From contig KB900462.1 of assembly GCA_000378885.1 (NCBI GenBank), positions 47,429-111,428 on the forward strand: a stretch of 64,000 nt of DNA. The letters are read 5' to 3'. A program made the position numbers and the translations under genes. Origin of the DNA: an actinobacterium SCGC AAA044-N04. GTDB lineage: Bacteria; Actinomycetota; Actinomycetes; Nanopelagicales; Nanopelagicaceae. Shown here piece after piece: positions 1-8,851 of the stretch (its first letter is position 1; every line of letters begins with the position of its first letter). Under the pieces are notes generated by a model, which ran no database searches, had not been told where the DNA came from, and worked only from the letters and a program-made list of their open reading frames with translations.

Positions 1-464
1 ATGACTGCGCCGAGATCTGTTTCAGATGCTAGAAAGAGTTGTGGGTCAATTGCTTTAATGCGCTCTGCACGTAGTCGGACTTGTGATGCAGATTCTTCAC
101 CACTGACATAGAGGGCAGGAATTCCTTTAGCTGCAGTTTGCGCCGCAACTGAGAGAAGTAGCGTTGATTTACCAACTCCAGGTTCACCCGCTAACAAGAT
201 TGCAGCACCTGGAACTAATCCACCACCGAGTACGCGATCGAGCTCTGATACGCCTGTAGGACGGGCATGTGCTGCAGATAGATCAACATCTCCAATAGGA
301 GTTGCTTTACTTGTTACATTTCCAGGAACAAGTGAGAGTTTCTTGGGCGCAGCTAACTCTTCTACAGAGCCCCATGCTTGGCATTCACCGCAGCGGCCAA
401 CCCATTTTTGCGAGCTCCAACCGCATTCACTACAGCGGAATGGATCTTTCTCAACTTTGGCCAT
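1..464 (-). CDS. radA: DNA repair protein RadA, N-terminal part (runs off window start)
   Basis: Reverse-strand translation MAKVEKDPFRCSECGWSSQKWVGRCGECQAWGSVEE...GVSELDRVLGGGLVPGAAILLAGEPGVGKSTLLLS: C4 zinc finger plus Walker A. Confidence 0.93.
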   Translation of the reverse strand, partial: MAKVEKDPFRCSECGWSSQKWVGRCGECQAWGSVEELAAPKKLSLVPGNVTSKATPIGDVDLSAAHARPTGVSELDRVLGGGLVPGAAILLAGEPGVGKSTLLLSVAAQTAAKGIPALYVSGEESASQVRLRAERIKAIDPQLFLASETDLGAV

Positions 465-490
465 GGGTAGAGCCTAGAACGAAGGACTGA

Positions 491-1324
491 CTATTTCTTC
501 TGGGCAGCAAGTGTTGCTGGATGTTGGATGACAAAGAGGGGAAGTGAACGGGACTGAGCATCCTTAATACCTGCAATTCGGATATCACACAGGCGTGCCA
601 GCTCAGCGTAGGCCTGCTCACCCATAAGTTTTTGGAGTTCATACTTATTGGAGATATACACCGGCTCGGTTCCTACGTGTGCATCAGGATTGCTTGTGCA
701 GTACCAATCGAAATCTTCTCCGCCATCGCCCCATGCAAGGCGCTCATATTCACCGATAACGGTAATTGAATATTCGCGCTCGCCAACTTCGCGAGTTTCA
801 AAACTACGACGTAATGGCAACTGCCAGCAAACATCTGGCTTGGTATCTACAAAGTGTTTCTTTTCTTTGATTGCTAAGTGGTGCAGTACGCAACCAAATG
901 AACCAGTGAAACCTTCCGCCTCATAACCTTTGCGGTTTAAGAAAATACATCCATCTTCAACGCGACGTGTCTTGCGATCGCCATCTTCATCTTTTTCAGA
1001 AATACGTAAAGCCCCACCAGGCTTTTTTGGACGAGCCTCTGAATAGAACTGCCACATATCTGGAGTTAAGTAAGCGGCAGCTTTATCTGTGCGCTTTTCA
1101 TCATCTTCATCTGTATACATCGCACCTTCAGTGCAGCAACCACTAAATGGTTGGCTCTTAAATACTCCTTGGCAACCATCGCCATAAATACAGGTCCAAT
1201 ATGAGGTCAACCATGTGAGGTCGCACTTGAAGATTTCTTCTTCGTCATTGGGGTCGCTAAATTCAACCCAATCACGCGCAAACCCAGGTTTTAATTCAGA
1301 CATAGTCGCAGAGCCTACAGGCAT
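491..1324 (-). CDS. Conserved hypothetical cysteine-rich protein
   Basis: 277 aa ORF; several Cys motifs (TCIYGDGCQGVF, SGCCTEG, FGCVLHHLA, DVCWQLPLR) loosely reminiscent of YkgJ/DUF3109-type metal-binding proteins. Confidence 0.75.
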   Translation of the reverse strand: MPVGSATMSELKPGFARDWVEFSDPNDEEEIFKCDLTWLTSYWTCIYGDGCQGVFKSQPFSGCCTEGAMYTDEDDEKRTDKAAAYLTPDMWQFYSEARPKKPGGALRISEKDEDGDRKTRRVEDGCIFLNRKGYEAEGFTGSFGCVLHHLAIKEKKHFVDTKPDVCWQLPLRRSFETREVGEREYSITVIGEYERLAWGDGGEDFDWYCTSNPDAHVGTEPVYISNKYELQKLMGEQAYAELARLCDIRIAGIKDAQSRSLPLFVIQHPATLAAQKK

Positions 1325-1341
1325 AAAGGTAGGCTTGTTAC

Positions 1342-2136
1342 ATGAATCAAGTTGGAGTAATCGGGGCCGGAGTAATGGGCGAAGCCCTTATCGCTGCGCT
1401 GATTGCTTATGGCACTGCGCCAGGTTCCATTACTATCTCTGAAAAGCGTAAAGACCGAGCTGATGAACTACGTGAACGCTATGGAATCAAGGTTGAAGAT
1501 GTTGCAACTAATGTTTCCAAAGCTGATGCGCTCCTTCTTGTAGTTAAACCACAAGATATGGCTGCAGTCCTAGATGAAATCAAGGGATCAATCAATAAAT
1601 CAGCCGTAGTCATCACATTTGCAGCAGGCAAGAAGATCTCATTCATTGAACAAGGACTTGGAACGGGTAATCCAGTTGTTCGCGTAATGCCAAATACCCC
1701 AACTTTGGTTGGCGCGGGAATGGCTGCAATCTCACTTGGAGCAGGCGTAAGTGCAGATCAATCTAAATTTGTCTCAGGTTTTCTAGCTGCAACTGGCAAA
1801 GTGATTGAAGTCAGTGAAGATCTGCAAGATGCAGTGACTGCAACCAGTGGATCAGGTCCTGCCTACTTCTTTAGATTCGTTGAAGCAATGGTTGAAGGCG
1901 CTAAAGCTCTTGGTTTATCTGATGCTGATGCAACAACTCTAACAGTGCAAACAATTGTTGGGGCAGCAAAATTGCTCGATGAATCAGGAAAGAATGCAAC
2001 AACCTTGCGCGAAAATGTCACAAGCCCAAACGGAACAACTGCCGCAGCTCTTGCCTCCTTTGAATCACATCAACTGGGTGATGTAGTTGCCCAAGCTATG
2101 AAAGCCGCGCGCGATCGCTCGCAGGAATTAGCTTGA
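1342..2136 (+). CDS. proC: Pyrroline-5-carboxylate reductase
   Basis: MNQVGVIGAGVMGEALIAAL N-terminal Rossmann motif; VRVMPNTPTLVGAG; TSGSGPAYFF; TSPNGTTAAAL. Confidence 0.95.
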   Translation: MNQVGVIGAGVMGEALIAALIAYGTAPGSITISEKRKDRADELRERYGIKVEDVATNVSKADALLLVVKPQDMAAVLDEIKGSINKSAVVITFAAGKKISFIEQGLGTGNPVVRVMPNTPTLVGAGMAAISLGAGVSADQSKFVSGFLAATGKVIEVSEDLQDAVTATSGSGPAYFFRFVEAMVEGAKALGLSDADATTLTVQTIVGAAKLLDESGKNATTLRENVTSPNGTTAAALASFESHQLGDVVAQAMKAARDRSQELA

Positions 2137-3299
2137 AACGCTTACTTTCACTCGTTGTAATTTCTTCTCTTTTCTTCACACCACTAGCGAACGCAGCACC
2201 TAAAAAGCCTGTAGTTAAATCTCTTAAGTTGCTTACAACAATTGGTTCTGCTGATGAGTTTTCTGGAGTGGTTGCTTCAGGGCGAACCATCATTGTTTAT
2301 GGCAATAAAGGTGATAAATCATTTGCTAAAGCCGTAGATATAGCTGGAAAAGAGCTCTGGAACATTGAGCTAGATAAAGCATCGCCTTCGGTAATAACGG
2401 CTGCAACAGTCGATAGCAGTGGAGTTATGTGGCTTGCAGGTTCAACTTCACTGGCGCGTGCAACGCCTACGCCTTCTCCATCTGCTTCTATACTCAATCC
2501 GGATAAAACTATCCCTATTGCTGAAATATTTAATGCTGACTTAGATGCTTTTTCATTATGGTCGCTTAATCCCATAACGCAAGCACTCGCTCAATACACA
2601 GTGCAACTGAGTGCACCGATTCTAATAAATTCCATTGCAGTTGATAAAAATGGGATAACGGCTGTTGGAAGCTCTGGCACAATCATTAATGCCGATCGTT
2701 CGGGAAAAATAGCTAAGCCCATTAATGTCGGTACGGAATCAACAGTATTTGAATCTGTTGTGAAAAATACTGATGGATCAATCACTGTAGTTGGATCAAG
2801 TGGTGAAACTTTAGGCGGTAAAAAACTTGTAGGAAAAGTTGATGGAGTAATTATCAAAGTTTCTAAAGTGGGAAAAGTTGTTTCAGTTGTGCGAAGTAGC
2901 GCACCTAAAGCTTCAAGAAACTGGCTGAGCGCAACCAATTCACTTTTACTTGGAGGGGAAGTAATAACTGGTGCAAAAGCCGAGAGCGCAGTGACCAAGT
3001 TTTCAAATGCGTATGTTCCAACTTGGACATACAGATTAAGTTCTAGCGGTAAGACTTTTACTGCAGGATCAACATTTGCTTTTTTTCAATCAAAGGGTGC
3101 GATAACACAGCTGGCTAATTGGGCACCTAAGAGCGCACAAGCCTTACTTCTAACCTTTGATGCCAAAGGTGTCATTACTGGCGGCTACAGCGCTCCAGCC
3201 GAGCAAAAGGAAGTACTAGGGCTCTACCTTTCCAAGGATTTGGGTCCTTTGTGTATCACTTCAAGCGCAGAAACCGTTTCGATTTTTACCCTCAACTAG
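2133..3299 (+). CDS. Secreted hypothetical protein (signal peptide, repeat/propeller-like body)
   Basis: MKRLLSLVVISSLFFTPLANA signal peptide; overlaps proC stop by 4 bp. Confidence 0.7.
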   Translation: MKRLLSLVVISSLFFTPLANAAPKKPVVKSLKLLTTIGSADEFSGVVASGRTIIVYGNKGDKSFAKAVDIAGKELWNIELDKASPSVITAATVDSSGVMWLAGSTSLARATPTPSPSASILNPDKTIPIAEIFNADLDAFSLWSLNPITQALAQYTVQLSAPILINSIAVDKNGITAVGSSGTIINADRSGKIAKPINVGTESTVFESVVKNTDGSITVVGSSGETLGGKKLVGKVDGVIIKVSKVGKVVSVVRSSAPKASRNWLSATNSLLLGGEVITGAKAESAVTKFSNAYVPTWTYRLSSSGKTFTAGSTFAFFQSKGAITQLANWAPKSAQALLLTFDAKGVITGGYSAPAEQKEVLGLYLSKDLGPLCITSSAETVSIFTLN

Positions 3300-3351
3300 A
3301 GGTAACCTAACTCCTTAAGCATTAACGATTCTAGAAATGAGAGCGTGACAT

Positions 3352-3450
3352 ATGGGTTCCGTAATTAAAAAGCGACGCAAGCGCATGGCGAAGAAGAAGC
3401 ATAAGAAACTTCTCAAGAAGACTCGCATTCAGCGCCGTAACGCTAAATAG
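3352..3450 (+). CDS. 32-aa basic AURKAIP1/COX24-domain protein (actinobacterial ribosomal bS22-like)
   Basis: Manual translation [32 protein letters not shown]; matches the recalled actinobacterial consensus; too short for the supplied ORF track. Confidence 0.9.
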   Translation: MGSVIKKRRKRMAKKKHKKLLKKTRIQRRNAK

Positions 3451-3453
3451 TAA

Positions 3454-5832
3454 TTACGGTTTCAGTAAGGCCAGCTTTCCATTAACCGTGGCAAGCACAT
3501 ACTTAACTTTGTTAACGATCACCCAGGTGCTCTGAGTAGGTTCAGAGCCTTGGGTGCTTCTAATTAGACTGATTGCAGATTGGCCAAGATCTTTCTTGGA
3601 TGTATCAACAGCACATAGTCGCTCTTGGCAGTTAAAGAGAATTGTTTTTCCATCAGTAGATAGATACTCACCCGGAGTTCCAAAGTTTTCAGTTGTGATC
3701 TTTGAAATCTCAAGTGGCTTACTAAGCAGCGCCCAGCGCAACTGGTTTGGCTTTGGGAAGGTGGCCATTGAAGTAGCCATCCAAGTTATGAATACATCGT
3801 TGTTTACTTTACTCATTGCAACGTCATAGCCAAAGGCAGATGCATCATCAGTTGAGACATCCAGAGTTTGATAACTCCAAGTATTTGCATCACTTCCAGT
3901 TCGAATTGCCACACGGATAGCCCCAGAAGTTATCTCTTTCTTTTGATTCATAGTTACCACGGAATCATATGCAACATAAGTCTTAACCCCATCAAAGATG
4001 GCTTGGAGATGGAAACCAACGTCACCTGTTGAGCGGCCATCAGTTTTACGATCTCCATCAACCATTTCATAAACCCAGTCTGGGCCTTTACTTTTTACTG
4101 CACCTAATAAGACGCCTTGGCTCTCATCACGATAGAAAACTTGGATGGCTGAAGCTGTTGCAACACAAGCATTTGAAACGCTCACATCACTTGATGTACG
4201 AACGCGAATAGAATCGGAATAGTCATTAACTGATGGTCCATCACCATCGACCACATTAAAGGTAAAGCTCTTGCCGTTATAGGCGGCATAGCGCAGATCT
4301 TTATCTGTTGAGTCACTATAGAAAAGGTGTAATGTCTGCTTCTTGCCGCTTCCATTAACACACATGGAAATCTGTCCTGATATTGGATGTGTAGTTCGCC
4401 CGCTTGTTCCACCAGCACCATCCACAGTTACTTTCTTCCACGTTTTGCCATCGTATGTAGCAAGCTTTAAATCACCGCTCTTTGTGTCGGTGTACGCAAC
4501 CGTTGGTTGGCCGTTAAAGGTCGTACTTGAAACTGATTTACCATCGGCAGTCGAATCTAAAACTGAGCTCTTCCAGCCCGCTTGTGGAGGAACTGCCTTA
4601 CTTGTTGCTGGCGCCGAGAGTCCTAATGAGTTCTTTGCAACAACAGAAAATGTGTAAGAAACGCCATTCTTTAATCCAGCAATTATCACTGGGCTAGAAA
4701 GAGCCTTCTTTTCAACTCCAGTTTTTAGATTCTTAACAATATATTCACTTACTTGGGCAGTACGGATATTTACAGGCGGATCAAATGAAACAAGCACTGA
4801 AGAGTCACCAATAAATGCTTGAACATTGCGCGGTGATTCAGGTAAACCGGTAGCGATACCTGTTGGTGGCTTATTGCGCATATCTTCCATCATCGCTAAC
4901 AACAAAGGTCCTGGTTCTTTAAAGATCTCACCTGGATCTAAATTAGGTGTCATTACTGAATCCAAACCAGTCTTTGAAAATGTTGCTTCATCCAAGTGAC
5001 TAGTAGAAGAACCTGATTGATATCGAGATGGTGTGTATAACTTTGGCTTCACACCGCCATTAGCTTTAATTCCAAGGGGACCGGACCACACAAGTGAAGA
5101 TGTAAGTGCATTACCAAGTTCAAGTGAAGGTGATGGTAAATCTGCTAAACGTCGACCATCTGTAGTTTGTGCATATGCATCAAATGGAGTTGGTTGATCC
5201 AAGCTGGCAATACCGTAGTAGGAGTCGTAAGCATCATTTGATAGGAAACCTAATCCATGTGCAATTTCATGTAAGAAAACAGATTCCAAGTCATATTCAT
5301 TATTGCCTGGCATTCCATCTCCGCGGGTGTTCCAAGCAGCACTTGAATTAACCTGAATAATCATTTCAGGATTAGCTTTATCTAAATCTTTACCAGCAAG
5401 TGCATTTGCTAATGCAGAGGTATACCAAAGTGATGGATCGGGTGCACCAGCAAATCCAGAATAGAAATTTGTTGGCCGAGCACTTCCCAAAATACCCCAG
5501 GAACTTGAGCGACCCCAGGATGCATCAACGTTAATTGTTACCGTGGATGAGAAGTTAGCTGCCCACACATCTACGGCTGCTTGAACTTCCTTTTTAGCCC
5601 AATCGGGAAAGTTGTTGTATTTAACTTCAATTTTAGATTTAGCTTGCAGATTCTTAGTCGCTCCGCGTTGCTCAGGCTTTGTATCAGTTGCAGTGCCGGC
5701 ATAAATGTTGCCCCATTGAGTTGCTGGGATTACTTTATAAAGAGCTTCTGCAGTCGGCGCAGAAAAAATCGAAGCAATAAGGGCAAGGGCAACAACGCTA
5801 GCCCGCACCTTCTTCGAGAGGATTTTCTGCAT
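3454..5832 (-). CDS. Secreted putative zinc metalloprotease with fibronectin type III domain
   Basis: 792 aa; N-terminal signal peptide; VFLHEIAHGLGFLS (HExxH); FN3-like segment ESPRNVQAFIGDSSVLVSFDPP...YTFSVVAKNSLG. Confidence 0.75.
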   Translation of the reverse strand: MQKILSKKVRASVVALALIASIFSAPTAEALYKVIPATQWGNIYAGTATDTKPEQRGATKNLQAKSKIEVKYNNFPDWAKKEVQAAVDVWAANFSSTVTINVDASWGRSSSWGILGSARPTNFYSGFAGAPDPSLWYTSALANALAGKDLDKANPEMIIQVNSSAAWNTRGDGMPGNNEYDLESVFLHEIAHGLGFLSNDAYDSYYGIASLDQPTPFDAYAQTTDGRRLADLPSPSLELGNALTSSLVWSGPLGIKANGGVKPKLYTPSRYQSGSSTSHLDEATFSKTGLDSVMTPNLDPGEIFKEPGPLLLAMMEDMRNKPPTGIATGLPESPRNVQAFIGDSSVLVSFDPPVNIRTAQVSEYIVKNLKTGVEKKALSSPVIIAGLKNGVSYTFSVVAKNSLGLSAPATSKAVPPQAGWKSSVLDSTADGKSVSSTTFNGQPTVAYTDTKSGDLKLATYDGKTWKKVTVDGAGGTSGRTTHPISGQISMCVNGSGKKQTLHLFYSDSTDKDLRYAAYNGKSFTFNVVDGDGPSVNDYSDSIRVRTSSDVSVSNACVATASAIQVFYRDESQGVLLGAVKSKGPDWVYEMVDGDRKTDGRSTGDVGFHLQAIFDGVKTYVAYDSVVTMNQKKEITSGAIRVAIRTGSDANTWSYQTLDVSTDDASAFGYDVAMSKVNNDVFITWMATSMATFPKPNQLRWALLSKPLEISKITTENFGTPGEYLSTDGKTILFNCQERLCAVDTSKKDLGQSAISLIRSTQGSEPTQSTWVIVNKVKYVLATVNGKLALLKP

Positions 5833-5924
5833 GGGCGCACACTATCAAGGTGAGATGATTGCCTCATAGCCCAAGGGTTGGATTAAGCAACTCTCTAAGC
5901 AAACTGACAGGAAAGGCAAGCCCA

Positions 5925-6176
5925 ATGACAGTGATAACCGTATTCGGTAGACATGGTTGTCATTTGTGTGATGTTGCAGTAGAAGTTCTCGAAGGAATGC
6001 ATGCTGAACTCAACTTTGAAATAGAAAAGATTTATATTGATGGAAATGTTGAGTTAGAAAAACTATATGGCGAACAAGTTCCAGTAATTCACATAGATGG
6101 AATTCATCATGACTTCTTTAGAGTTGATCCTGAACGATTTAAATCTTCCCTTGAAAAACATCGTCAGCGTCAATAA
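5925..6176 (+). CDS. Glutaredoxin-like protein (DUF836 family)
   Basis: MTVITVFGRHGCHLCDVAVEVL (CxxC), VPVIHIDG; internal ATG at 5925 preferred over 5859. Confidence 0.8.
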   Translation: MTVITVFGRHGCHLCDVAVEVLEGMHAELNFEIEKIYIDGNVELEKLYGEQVPVIHIDGIHHDFFRVDPERFKSSLEKHRQRQ

Positions 6177-7788
6177 TTTTGTAAGAGTAACCCTGCTCAG
6201 CTAAAAAGCGTTGACGGTTCTGAGCAAAATCTTGATCGATAGTGTCTCTAGAAACTACAGAATAAAACGTGGCTGTGCGCCCATCTGACTTAGGGCGCAG
6301 GATTCGTCCTAAACGTTGTGCTTCTTCTTGTCGACTACCAAATGCACCGCTGACTTGAATAGCGATAGTTGCATCGGGTAAATCGATAGAAAAGTTAGCA
6401 ACCTTTGAAACAACGAGAGTCGTTAGCTCACCCGATCTAAATTTATTAAAGAGAATTTCGCGTTCTTTGACTGGAGTTTCACCTTTAATCACTGGCACAC
6501 CCAACACTTCAGATAGTTCATCTAACTGGTCAATGTATTGTCCGATGACCAAAATCTGCTCGCCTTGATGCTTCTTAACAAGTGCTTCAACAACATCACG
6601 CTTTGTGCGAGTAGTCGCGCAATAGCGATATCGGTTTTCAACTTCAGCTGTTGCATATGACAGACGCTCAGTTTCAGTCAGGTTGACTCGCACTTCAATG
6701 CACTCGGCAGGTGCGATATATCCTTGAGACTCAATTTCTTTCCAAGGAACATCAAAGCGCTTAGGACCAATGAGTGAGAAGACCTCACCTTCCATCCCAT
6801 CCTCGCGCACCAAAGTGGCAGTTAAACCTAAACGGCGACGGGATTGAATATCTGCAGTGAAGCGAAAGATGGGTGCAGGCAATAGATGAACTTCATCGTA
6901 AATAATCAAGCCCCAGTCGTATGAATCAAAGAGATCAAGGTGGGCGTAAACACCGTTCTTTTTCTTTGTCATCACTTGATAGGTGGCAATTGTTACGGGA
7001 CGAATCTCTTTCTTGGCACCTGAATACTCGCCAATCTCATCCTCATTTAAAGTTGTTCGCTTGAGTAGCTCTTCGCGCCACTGCCTTGCTGCAACAGTAT
7101 TTGTCACCAAAATTAAAGTTGTGGCTTTGGCATGTGCCATTGCTGCTGCGCCGACAATTGTCTTTCCGGCACCGCACGGCAAAACGACCACACCTGAACC
7201 ACCATGCCAAAAACCTTCAGCTGCTAACTCTTGATAAGGACGAATCTTCCAATCCTCTTGCTTGAGTGCAATTTCATGTGCTTGACCATCGACATAACCA
7301 GCAAAGTCTTCTGCTGGCCAACCCAGGCGAAGTAATGATTGTTTAATCTGTCCACGCTGGCTTGGCAAAACAGCAATTGTTTCTTTATCAATGCGTGCAC
7401 CCAGTAAAGGCTGAATCTTTTTAGCGCGAATAACTTCTTCTAGAACTGCAGAATCAGTTGTTACAAGAATTAATCCGTGGACTGGATCTGCTTCAAGACG
7501 TAGGCGTCCGTAGCGAGACATCGTTTCTGCAACGTCAATTAAAATTGAATGTGGCACGGCATAGCGTGAATACTTAATTAATGTGTCGATTACTTGCTCT
7601 GCATCATGGCCAGCAGCACGTGCATTCCATAAACCCAGTGGAGTTAAGCGGTACGTGTGAATGTGCTCAGGGGAGCGCTCTAGTTCAGCAAAAGGTGCAA
7701 TTGCGCGGCGGCACTCTGTAGAAAGCGGATGATCGATATCTAACAGCAGCGTTTTATCGCTTTGGACGATTAACGGGCCATCAGTCAT
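6139..7788 (-). CDS. DNA repair helicase XPB family
   Basis: VVVLPCGAGKTIVGAAAM, IIYDEVHLLPA, GLTATLVREDGMEG, QRLGRILRPK helicase motifs. Confidence 0.93.
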   Translation of the reverse strand: MTDGPLIVQSDKTLLLDIDHPLSTECRRAIAPFAELERSPEHIHTYRLTPLGLWNARAAGHDAEQVIDTLIKYSRYAVPHSILIDVAETMSRYGRLRLEADPVHGLILVTTDSAVLEEVIRAKKIQPLLGARIDKETIAVLPSQRGQIKQSLLRLGWPAEDFAGYVDGQAHEIALKQEDWKIRPYQELAAEGFWHGGSGVVVLPCGAGKTIVGAAAMAHAKATTLILVTNTVAARQWREELLKRTTLNEDEIGEYSGAKKEIRPVTIATYQVMTKKKNGVYAHLDLFDSYDWGLIIYDEVHLLPAPIFRFTADIQSRRRLGLTATLVREDGMEGEVFSLIGPKRFDVPWKEIESQGYIAPAECIEVRVNLTETERLSYATAEVENRYRYCATTRTKRDVVEALVKKHQGEQILVIGQYIDQLDELSEVLGVPVIKGETPVKEREILFNKFRSGELTTLVVSKVANFSIDLPDATIAIQVSGAFGSRQEEAQRLGRILRPKSDGRTATFYSVVSRDTIDQDFAQNRQRFLAEQGYSYKIIDADDVFQGKI

Positions 7789-8842
7789 CTAATAAATCCT
7801 TAATCAAGGCGTTCAGTAACGTGCTTCTAATCTCAAGAGTGCTGATATCAACCCATTCATGGGCAGCATGGGCCCCATCACCGATTGCGCCTAAACCATC
7901 TAGAACTTGAGCACCGGCAGCTGCAGCAAAATTGCCATCACTTGCTCCGCCAACGGAGGCGTGGCCAAGATGAGGCATTCCTAATTCTTTAGCAACTTTT
8001 TCTGCACGCTCATAAAGGGCCATAGTTGAAGAAGTTTCAAGCGGTGGTCGGTTAAAGCCACCAGTGATTTCATAACGTGTATGGGCATTAACAGCCTTTA
8101 AATTTCTAATAGCTGCATCTACGCGTTTTAGATCATCCATTGAGTAAGAACGAATATCTATATCAAGCACAGCTAAATCTGGAACTGTGTTTGTTGTGTT
8201 GCCAGCGCGCAACATTGTTGGAACAACGGTGGTTCCATGTTCCTTATTTTCAAGAGCTGCAACAGCGATAATTGCATGGGCCATCTCAACTGTGGAGTTA
8301 ATTCCTTTTTCTGGCTCAAGTCCAGCATGTGATGCTTTGCCGTGAATCTTTATTTGATACATCGCTGTGCCCTTGCGGCCAGTTTTAACCATTCCATTAA
8401 GTGATGCCTCTAAAACTAAAACTGCTTTAGCTTTCGCTGAGATCTCTTTAATGAATTCTTTACTTGTTGCACTACCCGTTTCTTCATCTGTAGTTGCAAC
8501 TAATGCTGCAGAACCAGTAATGCCCTTCATTGCATAAAGAGCTTGAATAAATCCAGCTTTCATATCAAAAATTCCAGGACCAGTTGCTTTGTTGCCTTCA
8601 ACTTTCCATAGAGGAGTGAATGAGCCTTTAGGCCAGACAGTATCTAAATGCGCCAACACGACTACATCAGGATTTTCTGCGCCCCACCAAAAAACTGGAC
8701 GACCGTTCACATCACGGATTTGTGCAGAAGTTCCAAGAATTGTTGTTGCAAGTTCACTTGCTAAACGCACCACGTCTTGGCATGCGGCTAGATCTTCAGT
8801 TGGTGATTCCAACTTCACAAGAGCTTCAAGGGCGGCCAACAT
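7781..8842 (-). CDS. M20 family metallopeptidase (ArgE/DapE/CPG2-like)
   Basis: VVVLAHLDTVWPKG, ATTDEETGS, GKASHAGLEPEKGINS. Confidence 0.88.
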   Translation of the reverse strand: MLAALEALVKLESPTEDLAACQDVVRLASELATTILGTSAQIRDVNGRPVFWWGAENPDVVVLAHLDTVWPKGSFTPLWKVEGNKATGPGIFDMKAGFIQALYAMKGITGSAALVATTDEETGSATSKEFIKEISAKAKAVLVLEASLNGMVKTGRKGTAMYQIKIHGKASHAGLEPEKGINSTVEMAHAIIAVAALENKEHGTTVVPTMLRAGNTTNTVPDLAVLDIDIRSYSMDDLKRVDAAIRNLKAVNAHTRYEITGGFNRPPLETSSTMALYERAEKVAKELGMPHLGHASVGGASDGNFAAAAGAQVLDGLGAIGDGAHAAHEWVDISTLEIRSTLLNALIKDLLDD

Positions 8843-8851
8843 GGGTTAATC

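Noticed and set aside
3454-5832. Canonical metzincin protease call
   Set aside because: HExxHxxG is present but the third ligand position is Ser, so only a general zinc protease-like call is supported.
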